This document shows positions 42,270 through 50,678 of a DNA stretch of 64,000 bases, one piece after another; within the stretch, counting starts at the first letter, position 1, and each line of letters begins with the position of its first letter. Origin of the DNA: Actinotalea sp. Marseille-Q4924 (GTDB lineage: Bacteria > Actinomycetota > Actinomycetes > Actinomycetales > Cellulomonadaceae); contig NZ_CAKAKB010000004.1 of assembly GCF_916618755.1 (NCBI RefSeq), positions 248,001-312,000 of the forward strand, in the 5' to 3' direction. Position numbers and translations under genes: made by a program. The notes under the pieces are model-generated. The model was not told the origin of the DNA and searched no databases. It saw only the letters and a program-made list of their open reading frames with translations.

Positions 42270-43310
42270 ATGACCGACCTGCGAGTGGTCGTCTGCGGCA
42301 TGGGCCGCTGGGGCAACCAGTGGATGGATGTCCTTGGGCATCAGCCCGGTGTCGTCCTCGCCGGGACCGCCGGCGGCACCGTCCGCTCGCGGCCCGCTGG
42401 GCTGCGGGTGACGCCCGGTTACCGTCACCACAGGGACGCGGCCAGCATGCTGTCCACCGTCGAGGCGGACGTCGCCCTCATCACCCTGCCCGTCGGTCGG
42501 CATGCCGAGGCGATCGAGCAGGCGCTCTCGGCCGGCATGTCCGTGCTGTGCGAGAAGCCTCTCGTCGTGGACGCCGAGGACCTCGAACGGGTGCGTGCCG
42601 CGGCTGCTGCCCACCCGGAGCTCGCCGTCGTCGTGGGTCAGAACTACAGGCACCGTCCGTGGGCCCGCCGGGCCAGGGACCTCATCACCAACGGCCTGGT
42701 CGGCACGGTCGGCCACCTTTCCCTGCGCTTCAGCCGCCGGGAGTTCCTGGAGGGTGGGCGGAACGAGCTCCGTTCCCCGCTGCTCCAGGACATGAGCGTG
42801 CACCACCTCGACCTCATCCGGTACCTCACCGGCGCAGAGGCCCTCGAGGTGCACGCCCTCGAGCACCGCCCACCCTGGAGCCTCTTCGCGGGCGCACCTG
42901 CGGTCGAGGTCGCGCTCCAGATGTCCGACGGTTCACTCGCCACCTACTCCGGGACGTGGGCGGGTCGTGGGCCCGAGACGACATGGGACGGTGAGGTCAC
43001 GGTCCACGGCGAGCACGGCACCCTGCAGGTGCGCGACGGACGCTTCACCCTCGACGGCGAGCCCGTTGACGACGTCGGTCCGGATGGGCGACTGCCGCAG
43101 GACGATCCGGAGCACAGCGGAGATCCCGATCTGCACTCCGTTCTTCGCGACTTCCGGCGAGTCGTGCACGACGGCGCCGTAGCGGAGACCGGTCTCCGGG
43201 ACAATCAGCACACGATCGAGCTGCTCCTGGCCGTTCAGCAGGCGGCCTGGACCGGGCGTCCCGTTGCCCTGCCCGGCCCAGCCGAGATCCCGGAACCGAG
43301 TCATGGGTAG
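42270..43310 (+). CDS. Gfo/Idh/MocA-family oxidoreductase
   Basis: This 346-residue NAD(P)-dependent sugar/inositol dehydrogenase-type protein starts at ATG 42270 with CTGGAGG upstream. The N-terminal Rossmann fold is LRVVVCGMGRWGNQWMDVL. VLCEKPLVVDAEDLE is the conserved EKP motif, whose Lys is catalytic. QNYRHRPWARRARDLI and DMSVHHLDLIRYLTG provide the substrate-pocket Asp/His residues. Such enzymes oxidise or reduce a ring hydroxyl/keto group of sugars, consistent with an oxidised-sugar pathway begun by the GMC enzyme. Confidence 0.9.
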   Translation: MTDLRVVVCGMGRWGNQWMDVLGHQPGVVLAGTAGGTVRSRPAGLRVTPGYRHHRDAASMLSTVEADVALITLPVGRHAEAIEQALSAGMSVLCEKPLVVDAEDLERVRAAAAAHPELAVVVGQNYRHRPWARRARDLITNGLVGTVGHLSLRFSRREFLEGGRNELRSPLLQDMSVHHLDLIRYLTGAEALEVHALEHRPPWSLFAGAPAVEVALQMSDGSLATYSGTWAGRGPETTWDGEVTVHGEHGTLQVRDGRFTLDGEPVDDVGPDGRLPQDDPEHSGDPDLHSVLRDFRRVVHDGAVAETGLRDNQHTIELLLAVQQAAWTGRPVALPGPAEIPEPSHG

Positions 43311-43376
43311 CCTCGTGGCCGGCGAGCACCGCTTCCTCGTGGCTTACAGGGGGCCGGATCCTGAGAGGCAGGGGCG

Positions 43377-44591
43377 ATGACAGTCGAAGGCGAGCCCAAG
43401 CCGCGAACGGGGGGACGTCGGACGTCCCCCGATCAAGCCGAGGACCATCGCTACGGAGGAGCCGACGCGGACGACGGTCGCGTCCGGTCGCGCCGCAGGC
43501 AGGCTCCGCGCATGAGCGACGTCGCTCGGCTGGCGGGCGTCTCCCCTCAGACCGTCTCCCGTGTCCTCAACTCGAGCCCGTATGTGAGCGACCAGGCAAG
43601 GCAGAAGGTCGAACGCGCGGTCCGCGACCTCGACTACCGGCGGAACCGCGCTGCTCGAGCCCTCGTCACCAGCCAGACGATGCACCTCGGCGTCGTCACG
43701 GTCGGGACGACGCAACACGGTCCGTCACAGGCGCTCTTCGGCATCGCCGAGCGGGCCCGCGAGCTGGGGTACGCGACCAGTCTCGTCAGTCTCGGCGACA
43801 CCAACCGTTCCGCCATGCAACGTGCGCTCGACCACCTGGTGTCAGACGCCGTCGACGGGATCGTGGTCCTGGCGCCGACCGTGGCAGCTGCTGACGCGGT
43901 CGAAGGGCTCTCCGCCGCAGTCCCGCTGGTCATGTTCGAACCGGGGGCCACGGACCATCCGCGCATCGTGGCCCATGACGAGGTGATGGGTGCGCACGAG
44001 GCGACCACGTACCTGCTGCAGCTCGGCCATCCCACGGTCCACCACCTGGCAGGTCCGGCAGGGTGGCTGGGAACGACCGCCCGGATCGAGGGCTGGCGGC
44101 GCGCCCTCGCCATAGCCGGGCGCGTGGCCCACGAGCCACTGGCGGGTGACTGGAGCGCGGCCTCCGGCCATGCCGTCGGCCTCAGGCTCCTTCAGCGCGC
44201 TCGACCCACTGCGGTCTTCGTCGCGAACGACCAGATGGCTCTCGGGTTGCTCAAAGCGGCCTCCGACCTCGGACTTCGCGTTCCCGAGGACCTGAGCGTC
44301 GTGGGGTTCGACGACATCCCGGAAGCCCAGTACTTCCAGCCGGCCCTCACGACGATGCACCTGGACTTCATGGAGGTGGGCCGGCGGTGCGTGGACCGTG
44401 TCATCCAGCTCATCCGCGGCAGCGAGACAGGACCCGAGCCAGTGATGGCTCCCTACCTGGTCCCGCGTCTGAGTGCGGGCCGGTATGTCGAGTCGCTCGA
44501 CGGGCCGCAGCAACGTCTCGAGCCCGCGGCACTCGCAACGCCGGCGGGCGAACGTGACGCCGGGTCTGTCGCACGGGTAGGTGACACCTGA
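43377..44591 (+). CDS. LacI-family regulator of the GMC/sugar operon
   Basis: This 404-residue regulator starts at ATG 43377. An internal ATG 43512 (MSDVARLAGVSPQTVSR...) would give a classical N-terminus and removes a basic 45-residue extension. The HTH (VARLAGVSPQTVSRVLNSS) and hinge (RAARALVTSQTMHLGVV) are followed by a sugar-binding-type effector domain (DGIVVLAPT, VFVANDQMALGLL, VVGFDDIPEAQYF). It is the last gene before the final att module. The palindrome at 33456-33469 is its most likely operator. Confidence 0.9.
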   Translation: MTVEGEPKPRTGGRRTSPDQAEDHRYGGADADDGRVRSRRRQAPRMSDVARLAGVSPQTVSRVLNSSPYVSDQARQKVERAVRDLDYRRNRAARALVTSQTMHLGVVTVGTTQHGPSQALFGIAERARELGYATSLVSLGDTNRSAMQRALDHLVSDAVDGIVVLAPTVAAADAVEGLSAAVPLVMFEPGATDHPRIVAHDEVMGAHEATTYLLQLGHPTVHHLAGPAGWLGTTARIEGWRRALAIAGRVAHEPLAGDWSAASGHAVGLRLLQRARPTAVFVANDQMALGLLKAASDLGLRVPEDLSVVGFDDIPEAQYFQPALTTMHLDFMEVGRRCVDRVIQLIRGSETGPEPVMAPYLVPRLSAGRYVESLDGPQQRLEPAALATPAGERDAGSVARVGDT

Positions 44592-44718
44592 TCTGTGCGC
44601 GCCGCTCCTCGCCGGGGCAGGCGCCGCGGTTGAGTCATAGGCTCGCCCGCGGTAAGTCGTTGAGGACCTCATGGCCTGCTCGTGCGCGGTCTTCGAGCCC
44701 AGGCCTAATTGTGGCGCC

Positions 44719-44869
44719 GTGGTCAGCGTGTGGTCAGCGGGGACCGCGAGACGTTGGCAGATCGTGAACTACCCGCGTGTGGTTCCGCAGGTGAGAGAGT
44801 TTTGGACGGACCAAGATCGAACTCCTAAAGCGGGCGTCGGCAGCTCGAATCTGACTAGGCACAAGGGCT
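44719..44869 (+). repeat. att-like module 4 (arm, palindrome, near-complete tRNA core)
   Basis: Tandem GTGGTCAGCG at 44719-44739. AACTAC CCGCGT GTGGTT (palindrome with one mismatch) at 44767-44784. tRNA core from CTCCTAA at 44822, again 103 bp from the arm. The core agrees with the tRNA-Arg 3' part in all but six of 48 positions and has a 2-nt deletion in the acceptor strand. It is the best-preserved distal site, hence the likely right end (attR) of the whole island. Confidence 0.78.
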
Positions 44870-44902
44870 CCTGCCCGCCCCCGGTCCCGTGCTAGCCTCG
44901 CG

Positions 44903-44914
44903 CAAACCGGTTTG
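44903..44914 (+). promoter_or_regulatory. LacI-type operator CAAACCGGTTTG
   Basis: This perfect 12-bp palindrome lies 35 bp before the LacI regulator start at 44949, at the position of an autoregulatory operator. The centre differs from the AACGTT and GCGC centres of the other two operator types in the window, consistent with a distinct regulator. Confidence 0.65.
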
Positions 44915-44948
44915 GGGATGATTACCGACAAACGCGAAAGGGGGTGAC

Positions 44949-45956
44949 GTGGTCTCGATCTCAGAGGTCGCGCAGCAGGCCGGCGTCAGCCGCACCACCG
45001 TTTCGCACACTCTTAGCGGCAAGCGGCCGGTGAGCACCGAGACGCAGGACCGGGTGCTCGAGTCGATGCGGGCGCTCGGCTACGTGCCTAGTCGCACCGC
45101 GCAGAACCTCGCCCTCGGGATCACGCGCATCATCGCTCTGGTCATCCCCGACATCGGCAACGGCTACTTCGCCGAGCTGGCGAAGGGGGTCGAGACGACC
45201 GCTGTCGAGCGGGGATACAACGTGATCCTGTGCTCGACCGGGTTCGACCCTGCTCGCGAGGTGCGGTACATGAGCATGATCCAGTCGCGGGCAGTCGACG
45301 GCATCGTGTACGCCGCCGGTGCGCCGCCAACGGAGAGCGAACTGTCCGCGGTGCTCGGCGACATGCCGCTGATCTTCGTCGATGAGGAGATCAGCGGCAC
45401 CCGCTTCGGTTCCGTCGTGTCCGACAACTACGCGGGTGGCAGGTACGTCGCCGAGCACCTCATCACTCTCGGGCACCGTTCGGCGGTGGTGCTTTCAGTC
45501 GAGGGCGATCCCCTCACGAGCGAGCGCCGCGTCGCCGGCTTCGTCGAGACCTGGCGCGCGGCCGGCTATCCCGACCCGGTGATCGGCGTCGGCTACTACA
45601 GCGAAGAGCGCGGTCGCGCCGCCGTGCGACCGCACCTCTCGGCGCTCGCCGACGGCACTGCCACCGCCGTGTTCGCCACCAACGACCTCATAGCGCTCGG
45701 CGTGCTCAACGAGCTGCGCTCCGCCGGCATCCGAGTGCCTGACGACGTGTCCGTCGTCGGGTTCGACGACTCGCCGGCCGCGCACTACGGCTACCCCGGC
45801 CTGACCACGGTGCGGCAGGACGTGCTCGGGCTGGGCAGGACGGCGACCGACGCGCTTCTCGACGCGCTCGAGCGGCGCGAGCCGCCTGCCGCCGGCCAGG
45901 TGATCCTGCCGGTGACGCTCGTGGAGCGGCAGACGACCTCCCGGAGGGCTGACTGA
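44949..45956 (+). CDS. LacI-family regulator of the PfkB-BtpA operon
   Basis: This 335-residue regulator starts at GTG 44949 behind AAAGGGGG. The HTH is VSISEVAQQAGVSRTTVSHTL. The hinge region is GYVPSRTAQNLALG and the effector domain follows (IALVIPDIGNGYFAELAKG, DGIVYAAG, VVGFDDSPAAHYGYPG). The stop overlaps the PfkB start by one base. Its operator is probably the CAAACCGGTTTG palindrome just upstream. As first gene of a three-gene operon it likely autoregulates it. Confidence 0.92.
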   Translation: MVSISEVAQQAGVSRTTVSHTLSGKRPVSTETQDRVLESMRALGYVPSRTAQNLALGITRIIALVIPDIGNGYFAELAKGVETTAVERGYNVILCSTGFDPAREVRYMSMIQSRAVDGIVYAAGAPPTESELSAVLGDMPLIFVDEEISGTRFGSVVSDNYAGGRYVAEHLITLGHRSAVVLSVEGDPLTSERRVAGFVETWRAAGYPDPVIGVGYYSEERGRAAVRPHLSALADGTATAVFATNDLIALGVLNELRSAGIRVPDDVSVVGFDDSPAAHYGYPGLTTVRQDVLGLGRTATDALLDALERREPPAAGQVILPVTLVERQTTSRRAD

Positions 45957-46888
45957 TGAGGGAGCCCTACGCGGTGTTCTTCGGCGACGTCGCCCAGGAC
46001 GAGTTCTATGCGATGCCGCACTTCCCAGCCAGCGGCGACAAGGTGTACGTGGAGACCCTGCAGCCGCAGTTCGGCGGCATGGTGGCCAACGCTGCGGCGA
46101 TCTACGCGCACTACGCGCGCAGCACCTCGTTCAGCAGCCAGCTCAACTCCGGGGCGCTGACCCAGAAGCTGCTCAGGCAGCTGCGCGAGCTGGGTCTGAA
46201 CACCCATCACGTCATCTTCGACGAGGACGTGCCTGACTCGCACTGCATCATCATGCTGTCGGGCGACCAGCACATCGTGCTGATCCCGAGCCTCGGCATC
46301 ACCCGCACCGAGCTCACCGACGCCACCTGGGATCACTTTCGCGGTGCCGACTTCCTGTTCACCACCCTGACCGACTCGATCCCCTTCCGGCGCGGCCCGT
46401 TGCGCGCCGGCGACGTGCTGGCCGAGCTGCGCCGCCAAGGCGTCCTGGTCGTGATGGACATCGACGTCTACAACCCTGAGAACCACGGCTCGGGCCTGAT
46501 CGCGCACTGCGACATCCTGTTCATGAACGCCATCGGGCGACGCCGCTTCGTCGAGACCGGGAACGACATCGCCGCGCTGCTCGCCGCCGGCGCGACCGCG
46601 ATCGTGGTCACGCTCGACCGCGGCGGATGCGAGGTGCACACGGCCACGGGCGTGGAGCTCATCGACGGCCACGTCGTCCCGGTCGTCGATGTCACCGGCG
46701 CCGGCGACACGTTCTCCAGCTCCTTCATGTTCGCGTACGTGAGCACCCGTGATGCCATCGAGTCAGCACGTTTCGCCAACGCCGCCGCCGCGATGTCGGT
46801 CGGGCACGTGGGTGCGCGCGGCGGCATGACGACCGAGCACGACGTCCGCGCGTTCCTCGCGCACCGCCCCGTACTAGAGAACGGCTGA
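45956..46888 (+). CDS. PfkB-family carbohydrate kinase
   Basis: This 310-residue ribokinase-fold kinase starts at ATG 45956 (TGATG overlap). The catalytic motif VVDVTGAGDTFSSSF holds the Asp base and anion hole. QPQFGGMVANAA corresponds to the substrate-binding GG region. VVTLDRGGCEVHT is the ATP-binding strand. The specificity (sugar, nucleoside or other polyol) is not readable. Together with a BtpA/SgcQ-like TIM-barrel protein it resembles predicted sugar-catabolism pairs, where the kinase product would be processed by the barrel protein. Confidence 0.9.
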   Translation: MREPYAVFFGDVAQDEFYAMPHFPASGDKVYVETLQPQFGGMVANAAAIYAHYARSTSFSSQLNSGALTQKLLRQLRELGLNTHHVIFDEDVPDSHCIIMLSGDQHIVLIPSLGITRTELTDATWDHFRGADFLFTTLTDSIPFRRGPLRAGDVLAELRRQGVLVVMDIDVYNPENHGSGLIAHCDILFMNAIGRRRFVETGNDIAALLAAGATAIVVTLDRGGCEVHTATGVELIDGHVVPVVDVTGAGDTFSSSFMFAYVSTRDAIESARFANAAAAMSVGHVGARGGMTTEHDVRAFLAHRPVLENG

Positions 46889-46892
46889 GACG

Positions 46893-47681
46893 ATGAGCAG
46901 ACTTCTGGAGTCCTTTCCGAGCGCGATACCGGTGTTCGCGATGCTGCACCACAAGGGCGAGAATCCCGCCGACGTGCAGGAGCGGGCGCGACGTGAGATC
47001 GACGTCCTGTGGTCCGCCGGCGTCGACGCTGTGATCGTCGAGAACTACTTCGGCGGGATCGACGACGTGGTCGCCACGTGCGAGTACCTGCGCAGCGAGC
47101 GCCCAGAGGTGGTGTTCGGCATCAATGTGCTGAGAGATGACGCAGGCGCGTTCCGCCTCGCGCGCGACTATGGCGCCCGATTCGTGCAGCTGGATTCGGT
47201 GGCCGGACACCTGCCTCCGGCCGAGGATGCCGAGTTTGCCGACTGGCTCGCGGCCGAGCGCGCGGCGAGCGATCTCCTGGTGCTCGGCGGGGTGCGCTTC
47301 AAGTACCAGCCGGTGAGCTCCGGCCGCAGCCTGGAGGAAGATCTGCTGCTCGGGGTGGAGCGCTGTGACGCGATCGTCGTCACCGGTGAGGGCACTGCGA
47401 TCACCACGCCCCACGACAAGACGGGCGAGTTCAGGCGCATCGTGGGCGAGGAGTTCCCGTTGGTCATCGGCGCAGGGGTGACCCCGTCGAGTGCCGCCGA
47501 CGACCTCGCCGACGCCGACGCGGTCGTGGTCGGCAGCGCGCTCAAGGACACCTGCGCGGACACCGGTGATGTCGAAGAGAGGCACGCCCGAGAGCTGGTC
47601 GACGCGGTCCGTGCGCTCACCCCGAGACCGGGCGGCATGAGGGTTGGGACGCCCGATGAGTCGGGTGCTTCTGGAAGTTGA
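46893..47681 (+). CDS. BtpA/SgcQ-family TIM-barrel protein
   Basis: This 262-residue protein starts at ATG 46893, four bp after the kinase. VFAMLHHKGENPADVQERAR, then AGVDAVIVENYFGG, VFGINVLRDD and VVTGEGTAITTP followed by a phosphate-loop-like VIGAGVTPSSAADDLADADAV give a (beta/alpha)8 layout like BtpA and E. coli SgcQ. BtpA was described as affecting photosystem I in cyanobacteria, but most homologues are in sugar operons with no known reaction. The GAGVTP and VVGSALK ends suggest binding of a phosphorylated compound, fitting the adjacent kinase. Confidence 0.8.
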   Translation: MSRLLESFPSAIPVFAMLHHKGENPADVQERARREIDVLWSAGVDAVIVENYFGGIDDVVATCEYLRSERPEVVFGINVLRDDAGAFRLARDYGARFVQLDSVAGHLPPAEDAEFADWLAAERAASDLLVLGGVRFKYQPVSSGRSLEEDLLLGVERCDAIVVTGEGTAITTPHDKTGEFRRIVGEEFPLVIGAGVTPSSAADDLADADAVVVGSALKDTCADTGDVEERHARELVDAVRALTPRPGGMRVGTPDESGASGS

Positions 47682-47703
47682 CTCCTAGTTTGAGAGCGCG
47701 CGG

Positions 47704-48549
47704 TCAGCTCGATCCAGCCACGATCGCCACTCCGATGAAGACAGACGCGACGCCGACGATCTGGACCCGACGCAGTCGCTCGCCGAGGAACCGCCAACCC
47801 AGCGCTGCCGTAACAGCGGGGTAGAGCGCAGCGAGGACGGCGACCACGGAGAGCGAGCCGCCCCGGGTAGCGGTGGCGAACAAGAGCATCCCGGCGATGC
47901 CGATCACCCCGACTCCGAGTACCCACGGCAGGTCGCGGGCGATCACCACCGGTTGGCGGCGCGCGACGAGCGTGGCCGCCGCGTAGACGACGAGGCTCGT
48001 GACGGCCGCCACCCTGACTGTCGTGCTGACGTCGGCGGCGCTCCCCCGGGCGATGCACAGGTTCGCGCTGCCGAACCCGACCGCGGCCACGAACGCGAGG
48101 ACGATCGGGCGCCGACTGGCGCGGGATGCGTCGTCGCGTCGCAGCTCCGGGCCGGTCGCCAGGACCGAACCGACGACCGCCACCACGAGCCCGATCGCGA
48201 GGGCGACGCCGAACCGGTCGCCGTCCAGGAGCCCCGCCCCGACCGGGACGAGGACGCCGAGCGCGCTGATCGGCGCGACCACGCCCATGATGCCGCTGGC
48301 GAGCGCCTGGAACAGGGAACCGATGGCGACGGCCCCAGCCACCCCGGCGGCCACCCCCCATGCCACGGCTCCTGGAGAGGAGAGGTCGATGCCGCCGCTC
48401 AGCGCGCCGGGGAGGAGCACGAGAACGGCGGCCAGCTGCGACAGCACGAGGACCGTGGTCACGGGGATGCGTCGGCTGACCGTGCCGCCCAGGAAGTCGC
48501 CGACCCCGAACAGGACGCTGGCCGACAGCGCGAGGACCAGTGCCGTCAT
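47704..48549 (-). CDS. EamA-family (DMT) transporter
   Basis: This is a 281-residue membrane protein with ten hydrophobic segments in two repeats of five, the EamA/DMT layout (LSASVLFGVGDFLGG at the start; LAALYPAVTAALGWRFLGERL in the second repeat, where the conserved Glu-Arg lies). Members move amino acids, purines or other small metabolites, often as exporters. Downstream of an M24-like gene and next to nucleoside genes, a base or nucleoside exporter is possible, but this is inference. Confidence 0.88.
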   Translation of the reverse strand: MTALVLALSASVLFGVGDFLGGTVSRRIPVTTVLVLSQLAAVLVLLPGALSGGIDLSSPGAVAWGVAAGVAGAVAIGSLFQALASGIMGVVAPISALGVLVPVGAGLLDGDRFGVALAIGLVVAVVGSVLATGPELRRDDASRASRRPIVLAFVAAVGFGSANLCIARGSAADVSTTVRVAAVTSLVVYAAATLVARRQPVVIARDLPWVLGVGVIGIAGMLLFATATRGGSLSVVAVLAALYPAVTAALGWRFLGERLRRVQIVGVASVFIGVAIVAGSS

Positions 48550-48571
48550 GCCGACCCCCGCCGGTGCCCGA

Positions 48572-49240
48572 TCACAGGACCACGGCCGGCCCGTGCCGCG
48601 GCAGCCAGAGCATGTCCTCGACCTTCACCCCTCGTGCCTGTGTGCCGACATGCGGTTCGATCGTCCACGCCCCCCACATGGGCGTGTCGTTGCTCGCGTC
48701 GATGAAGCCGTCGGCGGCGAACTCGCGGCCGATCGAGTGCCCGATGTTGTCCAGGAGGTCCAGGACCTTCAGCCCTGCTCCCGCGACGAGGGCGGCACCG
48801 AAGGCGAACAGCTCGTTCGCCGGCATCCCCGGGCGGACGTGGTCGATCAGCGCCGCCTGGATCCGCTCGACCTCTCCGATCAGGCCGTGCGCGTCGGGCC
48901 CACCACCGACCACGAAGGTCCTGCAGTAGTCCCCGAGCCATCCCTGGACGGCCGGCGCGACATCGAGCACCAGGTAGTCACCCGCGGCCGCGCGGCGCTG
49001 CTGCATGGGGAACTCGGGGTGTGCGACGAGCGCACCGAGGCCCACTCGCGTCGTGCACGGCGTCCACAGACCGGAGGCACCCAGCTCGCCGACGATCGTC
49101 GCGACGCGCTCGGCGAGCTCGATCTCGCTGGCCCCGGCCCGCACCCCTCGTGACATCAGCGTGCTGACGGTCTGTCGGGCAACGGACTGCGCGGCGACCA
49201 GCCCCGCAGGCGGCTGCGCTTCGGATCCGGGACCGGTCAT
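48572..49240 (-). CDS. M24-family metallopeptidase homologue
   Basis: This is a 222-residue pita-bread-fold protein without the extra N-terminal domain of aminopeptidase P. The five metal ligands are visible: LVLDVAP (Asp), LGDYCRTF (Asp), NIGHSIG (His), TIEPHVG (Glu) and KVEDML (Glu). It should be a di-metal aminopeptidase/creatinase-like hydrolase acting on C-N bonds. A second member (56825-57496) is about as long and lies in the same nucleoside region. The start at ATG 49240 fits the length of the second copy. The substrate is unknown. Confidence 0.85.
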   Translation of the reverse strand: MTGPGSEAQPPAGLVAAQSVARQTVSTLMSRGVRAGASEIELAERVATIVGELGASGLWTPCTTRVGLGALVAHPEFPMQQRRAAAGDYLVLDVAPAVQGWLGDYCRTFVVGGGPDAHGLIGEVERIQAALIDHVRPGMPANELFAFGAALVAGAGLKVLDLLDNIGHSIGREFAADGFIDASNDTPMWGAWTIEPHVGTQARGVKVEDMLWLPRHGPAVVL

Positions 49241-49297
49241 CGGAAGGCGCCTCTCAGTCGTGCGGTAGGTGTCCGTGCGTTCGGGGACGTCGTCCCG

Positions 49298-50323
49298 TCA
49301 CGCCGGGGAGTGGGAGACGGAAGTCGTCGAGTCCCGGACCATCAGCTCCGGGAGGAAGATCGACTTCCGCAGGGGCGCCTCCGGGTGGAGGCGACGGTGA
49401 CCGAGGAGCCTGACCGCCTCGCGCGCCATGGAGTCGATGGGCTGCCGGACCGAGGTCAGGGGTGGAACCGTCATGCGCCCCAGCTCGGAGTCGTCGAAGC
49501 TGATCAGCTGCACCTGATCCGGTATCCCGATGCCGGCCTGCCGCAAGGTGCTGAGAACGGCGACGGCGATGACGTCGGCTCCGCACACGACGGCGTCCGG
49601 GAGGCGGGGCGCAGCGAGCAGCCGACGGGCTGCCTCGACACCCCAGGCCATCGTGAAGTTGCCCAGGAGCTCGCCTATCGGGTGCCGCTCGCTCGCCGAG
49701 GCGAGCTCCCGGTAGGCGACGAGGCGGTCGCGGGCCGTGCTGCTGCTCGGTCTCGCCCCGACGTACACGATCGACCGGCGGCCCTGCGCACGGAGGTGCT
49801 CGAGGCACTTCCGCATGCCCTCGGAGTTGTCGAGCCCGACGAAGTCCGTGCCGGCGCTGTCCACGACACGGTCGAGCTGCACGACCGCCACCCTGTCCGC
49901 CGCCGCCCGGAGGCCGGGTCCCGAGGCCTCGGCCGACACGGGGACGACCACGAGCCCGTCGACCATGCGATCGACGAGGAGCTCGATGCGCGCCGCCTCG
50001 ACCTCGACGTCGTCGCCTGCATCGCAGATCATGAGCGATCGCCCCTCGACCGCGAGCACCTTCTCGATCGCCTCCACCGCCCCGACGAAGTACGGGTTGC
50101 TGATCGACGGGACGACCATGCCGATCGTGTCGGTGCGCCGGGTGCGCAGCGCCCGGGCGAGCGGGTTGGCCCTGTACCCGAGTCGGGCGCTGGCCTCGGT
50201 CACCCGGCGCGCGAGCTCGGGGGCTACGGACGGGTGCCCCGATAGGGCGCGGGACGCCGTCGCGGGCGACACTCCGGCCGCTGCCGCGACGTCCCTGACC
50301 GTGGTCCTGTTCCCCATCGTCAC
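49298..50323 (-). CDS. LacI-family regulator of the nucleoside locus
   Basis: This 341-residue regulator begins at GTG 50323, with an ATG two codons later. The HTH is TTVRDVAAAAGVSPATASRALSG. The hinge RANPLARALRTRRTDTIGMVV and an effector domain (SISNPYFVGAVEAIEKVL, DGLVVVPVS, LISFDDSELGRM) follow. It is divergent from the ribokinase gene with 355 bp between, and is likely to control the ribokinase-BMP transporter operon. The effector may be ribose or a nucleoside (inference). Confidence 0.92.
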   Translation of the reverse strand: MTMGNRTTVRDVAAAAGVSPATASRALSGHPSVAPELARRVTEASARLGYRANPLARALRTRRTDTIGMVVPSISNPYFVGAVEAIEKVLAVEGRSLMICDAGDDVEVEAARIELLVDRMVDGLVVVPVSAEASGPGLRAAADRVAVVQLDRVVDSAGTDFVGLDNSEGMRKCLEHLRAQGRRSIVYVGARPSSSTARDRLVAYRELASASERHPIGELLGNFTMAWGVEAARRLLAAPRLPDAVVCGADVIAVAVLSTLRQAGIGIPDQVQLISFDDSELGRMTVPPLTSVRQPIDSMAREAVRLLGHRRLHPEAPLRKSIFLPELMVRDSTTSVSHSPA

Positions 50324-50678
50324 CCTCCGCGTGCCCTCGTGCGTGATCCGTCGCGACCGGGTCTGGCAGCGCCGCGACGTCGGTGATCACGTGCCGCCGG
50401 GTGGTTGGGGGCACTGTGCTGGCGACGCGTGGAGATAACGATTCACCGCAGACGCACGCTAGCAAGGGGTCGAATCCTGGGGCAAGGTGTGTGCTGACCC
50501 GGCTGGCGCCCTGCGCCGCGGACCGGGCCTTAAGTGCTGGTCAGCCGAGGATCCGCCGTTACCGAACTGCAACAGGCCGTGGACGTGGCGTTGTGTCTGA
50601 GGTGTTGACAATGGGGACGCCACGGGATTCGATGGCGCAACTCGGGAAATCGATCTCTCGTCTATCACCCAAGGTCGT
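50324..50678. promoter_or_regulatory. Divergent promoter region between LacI and ribokinase
   Basis: There is no gene. TTGACA at 50605-50610 is a good -35 for the ribokinase gene, with a weak -10 (TTCGAT near 50628). GATAACGATTC at 50434-50444 is a possible, imperfect LacI-type operator on the regulator side. No perfect palindrome like those of the other LacI loci was found. Confidence 0.45.

Larger units (their letters stand above)
5691..44869. mobile_element. Composite tRNA-Arg-anchored genomic island
   Basis: The boundaries are inferred from the tRNA-derived core (5691-5738) and its best downstream copy (44822-44869). Two internal core copies at 25340 and 32927 split the island into segments of about 19.6, 7.6 and 11.9 kb. 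Segment I has integrase, excisionase, relaxase and defence-type genes; II and III are catabolic operons without recombinases. The structure is what tandem accretion of elements at one tRNA site would leave. Whether it can still excise is unknown: the two inner cores are badly degraded and the outer one carries a 2-nt deletion. Confidence 0.65.

Noticed and set aside
39786-42866. 1026-codon minus-strand frame
   Set aside because: Shadow of the binding protein, C-N hydrolase and Gfo/Idh genes; low-complexity His/Arg/Asp composition typical of antisense in high-GC DNA.
44822-44869. A second tRNA-Arg gene
   Set aside because: Only the 3' half is present, upstream stems are missing, and the acceptor strand has a deletion; it is an att remnant.
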